DNA of 64,000 nt from Rahnella bonaserana (GCF_019049675.1 NZ_JAFMOW010000063.1:124001-188000), one strand, 5' to 3'. Positions 17,172 to 28,824 are shown, numbered from the stretch's first letter. The notes: a model not told the origin generated them from the letters alone. A program made the numbers and translations.

Positions 17172-17870
17172 TTATTTCAGACCAAGCTGCGCACGCAGTT
17201 CGGCTTTTGCCGCGTCAAATTCGGTTTTGAAATCAGGCTGCTCTTCCATTTTCTGGGCAATCAGCGCCGCGCCGGTGCGGCTCATCACAGTATCAGAACG
17301 GTAATGGAAACCGGCCACCAGACGATTTTCAGCGTAACCGGCTGCGCGGGTGAACAGCTCATTGCGTTTTTCCGGCACCATTTCACCCAACACCGTCGCC
17401 ATCAGATAACCGATGGTGGAATGACCGGAAGGCCATGAACCGGATTTAGACTTTTTCAGCAGCGGATGAATCTGTTCATCCAGCATATAAGGACGGGGAC
17501 GGTTAAACGCTTTCTTGGCGTGATCGTCCACCACGTCTTCTGTCGCCACAATGCGATCGAACAGCGCGGCGGTTTTCGGCAGTTTGGCGGCATCAAAATC
17601 CGGGCCCATGACGTTTGCAAAACGCCATACGTTTTCCTCAGCATCGGCAATCGCGGCTTTCTCTTGCTCAGGCGTACGGGTAGCCTGAATTTGCAGCAAC
17701 TCTTTGAGTTCTGCTTTGGTCTGAGCAGAATCATCCGCCGGTGGCGCAGGCAGATATTGAGTCAGATCCAGCTCCTGACTGGTGATAAACGGTTTGGCTT
17801 CATCAGCAGCCTGAACAGCAAAGGTTGAACCCAGAGTGAAAAGCAGCAGAGCGACGAGGGACTTACGCAC
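17172..17870 (-). CDS. Class A non-specific acid phosphatase (PAP2 superfamily), periplasmic
   Basis: The 232-residue enzyme should hydrolyse phosphomonoesters in the periplasm. It has a signal peptide (VRKSLVALLLFTLGSTFAVQA) and the PAP2 signature in three parts: KKAFNRPRP, SWPSGHS and the Arg-His-Asp block RLVAGFHYRSD. This matches PhoN/PhoC-type class A enzymes in size and motif. I place the start at GTG 17870, because AGGAG lies 7 nt before it and the signal peptide then begins at once. The earlier ATG at 17954 would put 28 odd residues in front. The ribosome site lies inside a strong hairpin (17875-17905). Confidence 0.85.
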   Translation of the reverse strand: MRKSLVALLLFTLGSTFAVQAADEAKPFITSQELDLTQYLPAPPADDSAQTKAELKELLQIQATRTPEQEKAAIADAEENVWRFANVMGPDFDAAKLPKTAALFDRIVATEDVVDDHAKKAFNRPRPYMLDEQIHPLLKKSKSGSWPSGHSTIGYLMATVLGEMVPEKRNELFTRAAGYAENRLVAGFHYRSDTVMSRTGAALIAQKMEEQPDFKTEFDAAKAELRAQLGLK

Positions 17871-17874
17871 AGTG

Positions 17875-17905
17875 AAACTCCTGATATTAGTTTGAATATC
17901 AGGAG
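17875..17905 (-). promoter_or_regulatory. Hairpin that buries the phosphatase ribosome site
   Basis: CTCCTGATATT and AATATCAGGAG form a perfect 11-bp stem with a 6-nt loop. On the minus strand the AGGAG of the downstream arm is the ribosome site of the phosphatase gene. The hairpin could therefore limit translation. A 27-of-31 match to it occurs at 19051-19081. Confidence 0.6.
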
Positions 17906-18023
17906 AATAGAGAGAAGACATGACAGAAATATGACGTCGCCATGCTGAACTCATCCCACAAAATGGCTGGGGTTAAGCCAGGACAACTCTGTTGCTATTA
18001 CCGGGTTGTTTATTTTATCCGCA

Positions 18024-18953
18024 TTACAATACTGCCGGGATGAGCCGTGGATTAATCACCACCATATATCCACCTTGATAGTCCATAAGCTGTTTTTTAA
18101 TGCTGAGATGATTGCAATATATCCGGCTGACCGGAGGTGATTCGTCGTTGTTATTAACGCCCACAGCCATGCCATTACCCAGACTTATCATCCAATGTCC
18201 ATTCCAGCAGGACACATTCTTATAAATATGAACGATATACCCTCGAGGTACCGTCAAAAAAGAGTTACTGGATATTGCCTCTGCGCTGTAATAAGTAGCC
18301 CTGCCCGGCCCAAAAGCCTGAGTCAACGATATCTGCCTGTTCGCGTTGGAGAATCTCAATAACCAGGGCAATGACACCAGACCGCTATTGAAAAGCCACA
18401 CCATCACGCCAACGTAGCAGATTTGGTTATACATACCGCTAAATTTTTGGCGTGGTGCCGAGATAAAGTTGTACTTTTTAACATCACTCTGCACCCACCG
18501 GCTCGCAGCCCGTGCAGCGTCCGTGATATCTGAGGAGGTCACTATATACGCGCGTATACCTTCACGAATCTCCAGTTCAGATTGTGAGGTCCAGTAGCAA
18601 ATGCTACTTTCTTTCCAGTCAGAAGATAGATAATTAACAGGGGATAACGTTGATATCCTCCCTGTCATTTTTACCCACTGCGCTGAATAATAGACATACT
18701 GACATAATAATAAAGAACGCAGTGCACGTCTTTTCTCGATCCCCTTAATTTTATTCTGACCCAGATGAAGTAATGCTCCAGTTTCACGCTCTTTGCCTGC
18801 TATAAGTTTTCTGACTTGATTAGCGAGATCAATGCTGATGTTTGCCTGGATATAACTGATACTATCGGAGAGACGTATTAGTGGACATTTATTCATACAA
18901 ATAAAATATTCCTTGTCTTTGAAGGATCTTTCTGAGATGAACTCACGCACCAT
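18024..18953 (-). CDS. Unknown protein with a possible papain-like (NlpC/P60-type) C-terminal domain
   Basis: I do not recognise this 309-residue protein. The N-terminal 170 residues are basic and mostly helical by eye, with no signal peptide. The C-terminal part has Cys179 at the head of a hydrophobic helix (QICYVGVMVWLFNSG) and His253 in GHWMISLGNGMAVGVNN, after a strand RGYIVHIYK. This order resembles the Cys...His spacing of NlpC/P60 and related amidases. It would suit a cell-wall hydrolase, a deamidase or a secreted effector, but the link is only by pattern. The ATG at 18953 has no clear ribosome site; ATG 18896 is an alternative. Base composition is poorer in G+C than gdhA or ogt, and similar hairpins stand on both sides. 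Confidence 0.6.
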   Translation of the reverse strand: MVREFISERSFKDKEYFICMNKCPLIRLSDSISYIQANISIDLANQVRKLIAGKERETGALLHLGQNKIKGIEKRRALRSLLLCQYVYYSAQWVKMTGRISTLSPVNYLSSDWKESSICYWTSQSELEIREGIRAYIVTSSDITDAARAASRWVQSDVKKYNFISAPRQKFSGMYNQICYVGVMVWLFNSGLVSLPWLLRFSNANRQISLTQAFGPGRATYYSAEAISSNSFLTVPRGYIVHIYKNVSCWNGHWMISLGNGMAVGVNNNDESPPVSRIYCNHLSIKKQLMDYQGGYMVVINPRLIPAVL

Positions 18954-19050
18954 AATAGATGTTCAGAATGTAAGCCAGCAGAATCTTAATCACAGAATAT
19001 CATCTACTCACCGAAGCGTTTATTAATGGTTCATTAAGATTTATTCATTA

Positions 19051-19081
19051 AAACTCCTGATGTTAATTTTAAGATCAGGAG
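19051..19081 (-). repeat. Second copy of the phosphatase-leader hairpin
   Basis: The segment matches 17875-17905 at 27 of 31 positions and keeps the outer arms CTCCTGAT / ATCAGGAG. On the minus strand it is followed by an AGGAG-TTTTA-ATG start that encodes only four codons before a stop. It looks like the remnant of a duplicated leader and gene start, or a second binding site for the same factor. The rest of the gap 18954-19130 holds no gene. Confidence 0.55.
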
Positions 19082-19130
19082 TGCAGTGCGAAAATATAAT
19101 AATTAAATAACTTCATATAAATAAGGGTTT

Positions 19131-19568
19131 TCAGCCCAGTAATCCGAGTTTACCGGTCAGCTTACGGACCACTTTTTTATTTCCCGCCAGCGCGATGCCG
19201 AGCAGTTGCAGGTTATCCGTCGGCACAACAGATACTGCCTCACGAAACGCGGCGTAATCGGTGGTTTGCTGCCCTTCCACCGGGAAAATAATGCCGTCCA
19301 TTTCATCGTCATTTAGCAGATGCTGATGAAGTTGTGTGAGTTGTTGAGCATCAGCGACTAACACGCTGATACCAATCGGGATCAGCCCCGGATGTTCGCG
19401 GTTATCGGCATCAATCAGCGGTGCGCCCACCAGCGCCGGATGGCGTTGTCCGAGCGTCAGCGCCAGGACCGCGGCGGCATTAGCCGCGTGTCCGGCGGCA
19501 AGTTGCTGGTTGATCACAATTACGCAGCGTTCAGGGGACGAGGGCAGAATTGTTGCGGTGGTATTCAT
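19131..19568 (-). CDS. DUF2000 family protein
   Basis: The 145-residue protein matches the DUF2000 pattern: RCVIVINQQLAAGHAANAAAVLALTLG near the N-terminus, then PLIDADNREHPGLIPIGISVL and a terminal basic segment NKKVVRKLTGKLGLLG. The function is not established; the fold is reported as related to peptidyl-tRNA hydrolase 2-like proteins. It is followed upstream on the same strand by an AraC-type regulator, a common partner of this family, with 51 bp between them. I infer the two form a small unit. Confidence 0.8.
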   Translation of the reverse strand: MNTTATILPSSPERCVIVINQQLAAGHAANAAAVLALTLGQRHPALVGAPLIDADNREHPGLIPIGISVLVADAQQLTQLHQHLLNDDEMDGIIFPVEGQQTTDYAAFREAVSVVPTDNLQLLGIALAGNKKVVRKLTGKLGLLG

Positions 19569-19619
19569 GATGACAGGCTCCGGTTCAGTTGAAATCTGAG
19601 CTTAACCTGTCACTTTTTC

Positions 19620-20459
19620 TTAATCTGGAAGATTTGTGCACAGACGCCGGTAATGCGCAGGCGTGAGCTGATAAGCACGGCGGAACCAGCGTCCGAGATG
19701 ACTCTGATCGGCAAACCCTAAATCTGCCGCCACTGCTGCCGGCGTGCGCCCCAGCGCCAGCCCTTCACGGGCGCGGGTCAGTTTCAGCTGAATAAGATAG
19801 GCGTGCGGCGGCAATCCAAATTCGGCTTTAAAGGCACGGCTGACCACAAAACGGCTTTCGCCGGTCGCCGCCGCCAGTTGTTCGAGTCCGATGTCTTCGT
19901 GCAGATGGGCATGCAGATATTCCCGCGCCTGATGCGCCACGCGTGACCAGGGTGCATCAACCTGAAGACGCGGTGGCTGCCAGGTGAGATGGCCGCCCAG
20001 CGCGCTGAGTAATCCGTCGAGCGCTGTCTGCCGGAAGATGCGCAGTTCTTTGCCATGCAACGCCTGAAACGCCAGCGACGTCGCCTGCGCCAGTTGCGGA
20101 TCCTGCGCTAAGGTATTTTCGAAACTCGGATCACCGGCAGAAGACAGCGAATCGCGCCGCGCCGCCAGTTCGCGGCTCAGCCATTGCGGATCGAGATACA
20201 GCATGTGGTAAGTAAAACCACCGGGTTGCACCGCATCACCATCGTGGATTTCGCCCGGTTCGAGCATAAAGACTTTACCCGGCAGGCTCTGGTGTTTCTT
20301 TCGCCGGCAGCTGAACTGCTGCAATCCGTATTGGGTAACACCGACCAGATAGCTGTCGTGCCAGTGAGGATCGTACGCATGGCCTTCGAAATGGGCGTGG
20401 ATCGTCTCGATACCGCTGTCTTTATCTTTCGATAAATCGACCCAGTTTGCAGACGCCAT
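19620..20459 (-). CDS. AraC-family transcriptional regulator
   Basis: The 279-residue protein has an N-terminal cupin-like sensor domain (GHAYDPHWHDSYLVGVTQYG, with LEPGEIHDGD) and a C-terminal double helix-turn-helix from about residue 175 (IGLEQLAAATGESRFVVSRAFKAEFG, then AAVAADLGFADQSHLGRWFR). This form of AraC protein binds a small ligand and controls nearby genes. Its likely target is the DUF2000 gene just downstream. The ligand is not known from sequence. Confidence 0.88.
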   Translation of the reverse strand: MASANWVDLSKDKDSGIETIHAHFEGHAYDPHWHDSYLVGVTQYGLQQFSCRRKKHQSLPGKVFMLEPGEIHDGDAVQPGGFTYHMLYLDPQWLSRELAARRDSLSSAGDPSFENTLAQDPQLAQATSLAFQALHGKELRIFRQTALDGLLSALGGHLTWQPPRLQVDAPWSRVAHQAREYLHAHLHEDIGLEQLAAATGESRFVVSRAFKAEFGLPPHAYLIQLKLTRAREGLALGRTPAAVAADLGFADQSHLGRWFRRAYQLTPAHYRRLCTNLPD

Positions 20460-20526
20460 AAATCCCCCGCTGAATGAATTAACAACAGGGTAACAAACAG
20501 AAGGGAGAAAAAGAAATGAAGAGATT

Positions 20527-20557
20527 TAGCGCCTCTCCTTCGCAGGGAGGCGCTAAG
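20527..20557 (-). terminator. Terminator after malM
   Basis: TTAGCGCCTC pairs with GAGGCGCTAA over 10 bp around a CTCC/GGGA centre. It lies just after malM on the minus strand and is followed by a loose T-rich tract. It probably ends the malK-lamB-malM transcript. Confidence 0.65.
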
Positions 20558-20562
20558 AAAAC

Positions 20563-21459
20563 TTAGTGTTTCACGCTTTCAATGAAGGTTTTACGGGCGG
20601 TTTTAGAACCCAGACGCTCGGCTTCGTCGAGCAGTTTCAGGGCCTTATCGACGTCCCCTGCTTTCACCGCTTTCTTAATCGCGTCGTTGAAATAGGTTTC
20701 GGAATCGCTGAGCATTGGCTCAGACGGTTTTGCCGGAGCAGCCGCAGGTGCCGGAGCTTGTGTGCTGCCGACCACAACCGGCGCAGCCGCTGCTGGTGCG
20801 GATGACGGGAAGATCTGACCAATCATCACGTTACCGGTTTTCTGCTCGGCGGTGACTTTCAGGCTCAGCGTGCCGGTTGGGGTATGACGGGCAATCGGAT
20901 CCGGGATATCCGGTACCGCGTTACCCACGCCAGCGGCAAAGGCTTTCGCCGGGTTTACCATCTGAGTCGTTTCAGCCAGATCCTGACGGGTGGTGTACAC
21001 CAGCAGATAAATTTGTTTCTGACCCAGCGCGGGTGTCAGTTTCAGCGTGCCTTCCAGACGATCGCTGGAGACGATGCCCGGTTTCTGATACGGGAAATAA
21101 CTGGAAGGATAAAAGGCCGCCGGACGCATCTGCTCATCCAGCACCAGAACATTTGGTGCATACACGGTTTTACCGGTCGCGATACTGGTCAGCGTAATTT
21201 CAAGTGAACCACGGTCGGCAGGCAACGCGAATGCCCCGACGGCGCCCTGAATTTGCCCCTGATTAATCTGTGCGCTGGACGTTCCAAGCGTCACATCCTG
21301 CGTCACTGGCGGGACCAGCGGCGTCCATGAAAGGTTGCGTAAGGTCTGGCTGGAAATCGCCGGAGCGGTATTCGCATCATTCTGCGCCGCATTCACGACC
21401 GCAGGTGCAGCAGCCAGCAGGCTCAGCGACAAACACAGTGACAGCAGATTCTTTTTCAT
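20563..21459 (-). CDS. malM: Maltose operon periplasmic protein MalM
   Basis: MalM is a periplasmic protein of the maltose regulon whose exact role is not settled. The 298-residue product has a signal peptide (MKKNLLSLCLSLSLLAAAPAVVNA), a beta-rich middle domain and a Pro/Ala-rich linker (APAPAAAPAKPSEP) before a helical end. I start at ATG 21459, where AAAGGAAA precedes it. It is the last gene of malK-lamB-malM and is separated from lamB by 229 bp that carry a repeat element. Confidence 0.93.
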   Translation of the reverse strand: MKKNLLSLCLSLSLLAAAPAVVNAAQNDANTAPAISSQTLRNLSWTPLVPPVTQDVTLGTSSAQINQGQIQGAVGAFALPADRGSLEITLTSIATGKTVYAPNVLVLDEQMRPAAFYPSSYFPYQKPGIVSSDRLEGTLKLTPALGQKQIYLLVYTTRQDLAETTQMVNPAKAFAAGVGNAVPDIPDPIARHTPTGTLSLKVTAEQKTGNVMIGQIFPSSAPAAAAPVVVGSTQAPAPAAAPAKPSEPMLSDSETYFNDAIKKAVKAGDVDKALKLLDEAERLGSKTARKTFIESVKH

Positions 21460-21562
21460 TATTGTTTCCTTTGAAATCACCATGAAGGCTGGCGGTCATC
21501 AGCGATAATCCGCCAGCCAGCACATCTTCTTTACTGCGACTTTTAAAGCTTACATTGCCATT

Positions 21563-21685
21563 TTTCCAAACTCTTTCGGGTTGCCGGAAGGCGGCAAGCG
21601 TCCAAGTCCCCGGGAGCGCAGACAACTACGTGACCGGGGCGAGGACGCGCAGCCAACGCATCGGCAGCGCGAAGGAGGAAGGAAA
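21563..21685. repeat. Intergenic inverted repeat, copy B (long form)
   Basis: The outer arms TTTTCCAAACTCTTTCGGGT and GCGCGAAGGAGGAAGGAAAA are imperfect complements. The core GCCGGAAGGCGGCAAGCG and CGCAGCCAACGC, with an inner arm AGTCCCCGGG / GACCGGGG, matches the family seen at 471-541 and 50428-50555. It fills the lamB-malM gap within the operon transcript, so it would fold as RNA there and could affect malM expression. Confidence 0.75.
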
Positions 21686-21688
21686 AAT

Positions 21689-24123
<2,435 letters not shown>

Positions 24124-24221
24124 CCTGAACTCCTGTACTTGCTGCCAGCGAGAAAACTCAATGCAACGAAGAGTGAAGGAATAGCGGCTAAGCGTAATCA
24201 TCCGTAACAAAGTTTTTCATG

Positions 24222-24242
24222 GGGGAGGAGCAGGGAGGATGA
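24222..24242. promoter_or_regulatory. MalT boxes near malK
   Basis: GGGGAGGAG (24222-24230) and GGGAGGATGA (24233-24242) fit the MalT box core GGGGA(T/G)GA. They stand in a pair about 100 bp before the malK start. MalT with maltotriose and ATP would activate malK-lamB-malM from here. Confidence 0.7.
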
Positions 24243-24349
24243 CGGTTTCGCGCAACAGGATGAAAGTTCACACCAAAAATCAAATTCGTGATCTGAATGG
24301 CAAAAAACGACGCATATTTTTGAGTGATGAACCACATAACGCCTGAGAG

Positions 24350-24365
24350 TGTCGGCGGGATCACA
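24350..24365. promoter_or_regulatory. Possible CRP site in the malK-malE divergent region
   Basis: TGTCG-GCGGGA-TCACA matches the CRP half site TCACA fully and the other half in part. It lies in the middle of the 378-bp malK-malE region, where CRP sites are known in E. coli. The call rests mainly on context. Confidence 0.45.
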
Positions 24366-24387
24366 TTCTGAGAGGCGGGGGCGTAGA

Positions 24388-24400
24388 GGGGGGGATGATG
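24388..24400. promoter_or_regulatory. MalT box near malE
   Basis: GGGGGGATGATG contains the MalT core GGGGATGA. It stands about 100 bp before malE, where MalT sites activate the malEFG promoter. No other gene is seen in the 24124-24501 gap. Confidence 0.65.
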
Positions 24401-24501
24401 AAGCCTTGTCGGGTTGAATCCACACTGGCGTCGTACCCTGTCTTTTCCCGTCTCAGACGACAGAAAACCGACTCCTCACAGGAAATAAAAAGGATTGGAT
24501 T

Positions 24502-25701
24502 ATGACTCTCAGCATTAAAAAGATTGTTAAACAAACACTGGCACTCTCAGCGCTGGCTACGCTGGTGCTGTCATCTTCCGCGTTTGCCAAAATAGAAGAA
24601 GGAAAGCTGGTCATCTGGATCAACGGTGACAAAGGCTATAACGGTCTGGCAGAAGTCGGTAAGAAGTTTGAGAAAGACACCGGCATTAAAGTCACGGTAG
24701 AACATCCGGACAAGCTGGAAGAAAAATACCCGCAAGTGGCGGCCACCGGCGACGGCCCTGACATTATCTTCTGGGCGCACGACCGTTTTGGCGGTTACGC
24801 ACAATCCGGCCTGCTGGCTGAAATCAGCCCGGATAAAGCTTTCAAAGACAAACTGTTCCCGTTCACCTGGGACGCAGTGACCTTCAACGGCAAGCTGATC
24901 GGCTATCCGGTTGCGGTTGAAGCGCTGTCACTGATTTACAATAAAGACATCATTAAAGAAGCGCCAAAAACCTGGGAAGAAATCCCGGCACTGGACAAAG
25001 AGCTGCGCGCCAAAGGCAAGAGCGCCATCATGTGGAACTTGCAGGAACCGTACTTCACCTGGCCAATCATTGCCGCTGACGGCGGTTATGCCTTCAAGTA
25101 TGAAAACGGCAAATACAACATCAAAGACACCGGCGTGAATAACGCGGGTTCTCAGGCGGGCCTGCAATTCATCATCGACCTGGTGAAAAACAAACACATC
25201 AACGCTGACACCGATTATTCCATCGCCGAAGCCGCCTTTAACAAAGGCCAGACCGCGATGACTATCGACGGTCCGTGGGCCTGGTCAAACCTCGACAAGA
25301 GCAAAATCAACTACGGCGTGACGCTGCTGCCAACCTTCCACGGCAAACCGTCTAAACCGTTCGTCGGCGTGCTGACTGCCGGTATCAACGCCGCCAGCCC
25401 GAACAAAGAACTGGCGAAAGAGTTCCTGGAAAACTATCTGATCACCGACGAAGGTCTGGCGGTGGTGAACAAAGATAAACCGTTAGGTGCCGTGGCACTG
25501 AAAACGTATCAGGAACAACTGGAGAAAGATCCGCGCATCGCCGCCACCATGGCTAACTCCAAAAACGGCGAAATCATGCCTAACATCCCGCAGATGAGCG
25601 CCTTCTGGTATGCAGAACGCAGCGCCATCATCAATGCGGTGAATGGCCGCCAGACTGTTCCGCAAGCACTGAAAGACGTAGAAACACGCATTACCAAGTA
25701 A
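24502..25701 (+). CDS. malE: Maltose/maltodextrin periplasmic binding protein
   Basis: MalE binds maltose and maltodextrins in the periplasm and presents them to MalFGK2 and to chemotaxis. The 399-residue precursor has a signal peptide cleaved after SSAFA, then [20 protein letters not shown]. It holds the sugar-contact segments [19 protein letters not shown] and [19 protein letters not shown]. An AAAAGG lies before the ATG. It is first in malEFG. Confidence 0.97.
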   Translation: MTLSIKKIVKQTLALSALATLVLSSSAFAKIEEGKLVIWINGDKGYNGLAEVGKKFEKDTGIKVTVEHPDKLEEKYPQVAATGDGPDIIFWAHDRFGGYAQSGLLAEISPDKAFKDKLFPFTWDAVTFNGKLIGYPVAVEALSLIYNKDIIKEAPKTWEEIPALDKELRAKGKSAIMWNLQEPYFTWPIIAADGGYAFKYENGKYNIKDTGVNNAGSQAGLQFIIDLVKNKHINADTDYSIAEAAFNKGQTAMTIDGPWAWSNLDKSKINYGVTLLPTFHGKPSKPFVGVLTAGINAASPNKELAKEFLENYLITDEGLAVVNKDKPLGAVALKTYQEQLEKDPRIAATMANSKNGEIMPNIPQMSAFWYAERSAIINAVNGRQTVPQALKDVETRITK

Positions 25702-25772
25702 TGCCGAAGCACTAGCTCAATGAACGGTGCGGGGCTTACGCGTTCCGCACCGCCACCACAAGGATTGTCCTT

Positions 25773-27332
25773 ATGCCAAGAGCCAAAAAACGGCCGTTCA
25801 GCAATGCGTTCAAATGGCTGATCATCGCCCTGCTCGCCTGCTTTACCGGTTATCTGATCGTGCTGATGTATGCGCAGGGCGAAACCCTTTTTGCCGTTCT
25901 GACCCTGATCCTCTCCAGTGTCGGTTTATACATTTACGGCAACCGCCGCGCCTATTCGTGGCGCTATGTCTATCCTGGCCTCGCCGGGATGTCGTTATTT
26001 GTGCTGTTCCCGCTGGTCTGCACCATCGCGATTGCCTTCACGAATTACAGCAGCACTAACCAGCTGACTTTCGAGCGTGCGCAGTCGGTGCTGATGGACC
26101 GTGAATTCCAGGGCGGAAAGGCTCTCAATTTTGCACTATTCCCTGCAGGTGAAAAGTCTGCCGGTGATAAATGGCAGCTGGCACTGACGTCTGCGGATAA
26201 CAGCGAAACGCTGGTTTCGCCACCTTTTGCCTTTAACGCTTCCACGCCACAAACGCTGGAGATGCTCCCGCAGACGGCCCCTTCCGCTGAAAAAGCCGGG
26301 CTGCGCGTGGTGACACAAAACCGTGCGGCGCTGGGTCAGCTCTCGGCAAAATTACCCGACGGCGAAACGCTGCGCATGAGTTCACTGCGCCAGTTCTCCG
26401 GCACCCAGTCGCTGTATAAACTGGGCGAGGATGAAAAACAGCTGACTAACGTAGAAACCGGCACAATTTACCGTCCGAACATGAACACCGGCTTCTATCA
26501 GGCAGTGAATGCTCAGGGCGAATGGCAGGCCGAACAACTCAGCCCGGGCTTTACCGTCGGCATCGGCTGGGGCAACTTCCTGCGCGTATTGCATGACGAA
26601 GGGATCCAGAAACCCTTTCTGTCGATTTTCGTCTGGACCGTTGTTTTTGCCCTGCTGACCGTGATCCTGACCGTCGCCGTCGGCATGGTGCTGGCCTGCG
26701 TCGTACAGTGGGAAGAGCTGAAAGGCAAAGCCGCTTACCGCATCCTGCTGATCCTGCCTTATGCGGTGCCGGCCTTTATTTCGATTCTGATTTTCAAAGG
26801 GTTATTCAACCAGAGCTTCGGTGAAATCAACCTGATGCTCAGCGCGTTGTTTGGCATAAAACCGGCATGGTTCAGCGATCCGTGGACCGCCAAAAGCATG
26901 ATCATTATCGTCAACACCTGGCTCGGTTATCCGTACATGATGATCCTGTGTATGGGCCTGCTGAAAGCCATTCCTGACGATCTTTATGAAGCTTCGGCAA
27001 TGGACGGCGCTACGCCGATGCAGAACTTCTTCCGCATCACGCTGCCTTTGCTCATTAAACCGCTGACGCCGCTGATGATCGCCAGCTTTGCCTTTAACTT
27101 TAATAACTTCGTGCTGATCCAGTTACTGACTAACGGCGGGCCGGACATGCTCGGCACCACCACGCCTGCCGGTCATACCGATTTGCTGGTCAGCTACACC
27201 TATCGCATCGCCTTTGAAGGCGGCGGCGGGCAGGACTTCGGGCTGGCGGCAGCCATTGCCACGCTGATCTTCCTGCTGGTCGGTGCACTGGCTGTCGTGA
27301 ACCTGAAAGCCTCACGCATGAAATTCGACTAA
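25773..27332 (+). CDS. malF: Maltose ABC transporter permease MalF
   Basis: MalF is the larger membrane subunit of MalFGK2. The 519-residue protein has three early membrane spans, a large periplasmic loop of roughly residues 95-275 starting after [19 protein letters not shown], and five further spans. It contains the EAA loop [20 protein letters not shown] that contacts MalK. ATG 25773 is preceded by an AAGGA-like site. malG follows 13 bp later. Confidence 0.97.
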   Translation: MPRAKKRPFSNAFKWLIIALLACFTGYLIVLMYAQGETLFAVLTLILSSVGLYIYGNRRAYSWRYVYPGLAGMSLFVLFPLVCTIAIAFTNYSSTNQLTFERAQSVLMDREFQGGKALNFALFPAGEKSAGDKWQLALTSADNSETLVSPPFAFNASTPQTLEMLPQTAPSAEKAGLRVVTQNRAALGQLSAKLPDGETLRMSSLRQFSGTQSLYKLGEDEKQLTNVETGTIYRPNMNTGFYQAVNAQGEWQAEQLSPGFTVGIGWGNFLRVLHDEGIQKPFLSIFVWTVVFALLTVILTVAVGMVLACVVQWEELKGKAAYRILLILPYAVPAFISILIFKGLFNQSFGEINLMLSALFGIKPAWFSDPWTAKSMIIIVNTWLGYPYMMILCMGLLKAIPDDLYEASAMDGATPMQNFFRITLPLLIKPLTPLMIASFAFNFNNFVLIQLLTNGGPDMLGTTTPAGHTDLLVSYTYRIAFEGGGGQDFGLAAAIATLIFLLVGALAVVNLKASRMKFD

Positions 27333-27345
27333 GGAGAAACAGACA

Positions 27346-28236
27346 ATGCCCATGGTTAAACCTAAGTCGCAGAAAGTCAGATTGCTGGTGACGCATCTTT
27401 TACTGCTGTGTTTTCTGGCGCTGATCCTGTTCCCGCTGCTGATGGTGTTTGCCATCTCGCTGCGTCCGGGTAACTTCGCCACCGGCAGTCTGATCCCCGA
27501 TCAGGTATCGTGGGATCACTGGAAACTGGCACTCGGCATTGCGGTCACCAACAGCGACGGCAGTATTACGCCGCCGCCATTCCCGGTGATGTTGTGGTTA
27601 TGGAACTCGATCAAGATCGCCGGGATCACCGCCGTCGGCATCGTCGCCCTTTCCACCACCTGCGCCTACGCCTTTGCCCGCATGAAATTCCGCGGTAAAA
27701 GTTCGCTGCTCAAAGGGATGCTGATCTTCCAGATGTTCCCGGCGGTGCTGTCGCTGGTGGCGTTATACGCCCTGTTTGACCGCCTCGGCATGTACGTGCC
27801 GTTCCTCGGGCTGAACACTCATGGCGGCGTGATCTTCGCGTATATGGGCGGCATCGCCCTGCACGTCTGGACCATCAAAGGCTATTTCGAAACCATCGAC
27901 GGCTCGCTGGAAGAAGCCGCCGCACTGGATGGCGCCACCCCGTGGCAGGCTTTCCGTCTGGTACTGCTGCCGCTGTCAGTACCGATTCTGGCGGTTGTGT
28001 TCATTCTGTCGTTTATCGCGGCCATCACCGAAGTACCCGTGGCATCTTTACTGCTGCGTGACGTGAACAGCTACACCCTGGCGGTCGGGATGCAGCAATA
28101 TCTGAACCCGCAAAACTACCTGTGGGGTGATTTCGCGGCGGCAGCCATACTGTCCGCTATCCCTATTACGGCAGTTTTCCTGATTGCTCAACGCTGGCTG
28201 GTCGGCGGCTTAACGGCAGGCGGTGTGAAAGGTTAA
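27346..28236 (+). CDS. malG: Maltose ABC transporter permease MalG
   Basis: MalG is the second membrane subunit of the maltose importer. The 296-residue protein has six spans, the EAA loop [21 protein letters not shown] and the C-terminal tail [13 protein letters not shown] that enters the MalK dimer. AAGGAG precedes the start. A terminator follows at 28286. Confidence 0.97.
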   Translation: MPMVKPKSQKVRLLVTHLLLLCFLALILFPLLMVFAISLRPGNFATGSLIPDQVSWDHWKLALGIAVTNSDGSITPPPFPVMLWLWNSIKIAGITAVGIVALSTTCAYAFARMKFRGKSSLLKGMLIFQMFPAVLSLVALYALFDRLGMYVPFLGLNTHGGVIFAYMGGIALHVWTIKGYFETIDGSLEEAAALDGATPWQAFRLVLLPLSVPILAVVFILSFIAAITEVPVASLLLRDVNSYTLAVGMQQYLNPQNYLWGDFAAAAILSAIPITAVFLIAQRWLVGGLTAGGVKG

Positions 28237-28285
28237 ATGTAAGGCTAATGCGCTTTGTAGTACTTGATTAATTCCCTGTGTCTTG

Positions 28286-28311
28286 GGCGGCTGAATAAGC
28301 CGCCTTTTTTT
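28286..28311 (+). terminator. Terminator of malEFG
   Basis: GGCGGCT and AGCCGCC form a 7-bp GC-rich stem with a 5-nt loop and seven T after it, 50 bp beyond malG. Confidence 0.92.
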
Positions 28312-28340
28312 GTGTAATGGAATACGTAAAAGTGACGATT

Positions 28341-28393
28341 AATGATCTTTATATGAATCATAATGCGCTATTATGATTCATATAAAGATCATT
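28341..28393. promoter_or_regulatory. Large perfect palindrome, likely operator/promoter of hipBA
   Basis: Two 24-bp arms are perfect inverted copies around a 5-bp spacer (GCGCT, 28365-28369). Each arm itself contains the inverted pair ATGAT...ATCAT with a 10-bp spacing, so there may be two adjoining operator units. It sits about 90 bp before the HTH antitoxin gene. HipB proteins bind palindromes and repress their own operon, which makes this the probable control site. The arms are AT-rich and include TATAAA- and TATGAT-like -10 sequences. Confidence 0.7.
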
Positions 28394-28485
28394 TTAATTG
28401 ACAGATTTAAGTCACGAGCCTAGCATTTCACTGGATGAAATGTAGTCAAATTTTCGATGAATTTCATAATGAGCATAGACATACG

Positions 28486-28824
28486 ATGGCGAATCCAAGA
28501 GTGCGTACCTATTCCCGATACACCCGTGAAGCAGCATCATTGCTCAGCGGATTAATTCGAACTGCACGTCTGGAGAATAAACTGACCGTTCAGGAAGTGG
28601 CAGAACGCGCCGGCGTTTCCAGAGGGTTAGTGCAGCGCATTGAGAAAGGCGATCTCAAATGTGAAATAGGGGCAGTCTTTGAAGTGGCTGTTATTGTCGG
28701 CGTCAGATTATTCGATGCGGACGAAAATTCAGTTTCGCGCCATCTCAGACAAACAGAAGACAAACTGGCACTGATGCCGAAATCGGTTCGTAAAGCACAT
28801 AAGGAAATAGACGATGACTTCTAA
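28486..28824 (+). CDS. hipB: HipB-like antitoxin, XRE-type HTH regulator
   Basis: The 112-residue protein has one helix-turn-helix (LTVQEVAERAGVSRGLVQRIEKGDLKCEIGAVFEVA) with short flanks. It overlaps the HipA-like kinase gene by 11 bp, the usual toxin-antitoxin layout in which the antitoxin comes first. It would neutralise the kinase and repress the operon at the palindrome upstream. I chose ATG 28486 (MANPRVRTYSRYTRE); an upstream ATG at 28435 would add 17 residues and neither has a strong ribosome site. The symbol is given by family role; it is not a close E. coli HipB orthologue. Confidence 0.8.
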   Translation: MANPRVRTYSRYTREAASLLSGLIRTARLENKLTVQEVAERAGVSRGLVQRIEKGDLKCEIGAVFEVAVIVGVRLFDADENSVSRHLRQTEDKLALMPKSVRKAHKEIDDDF

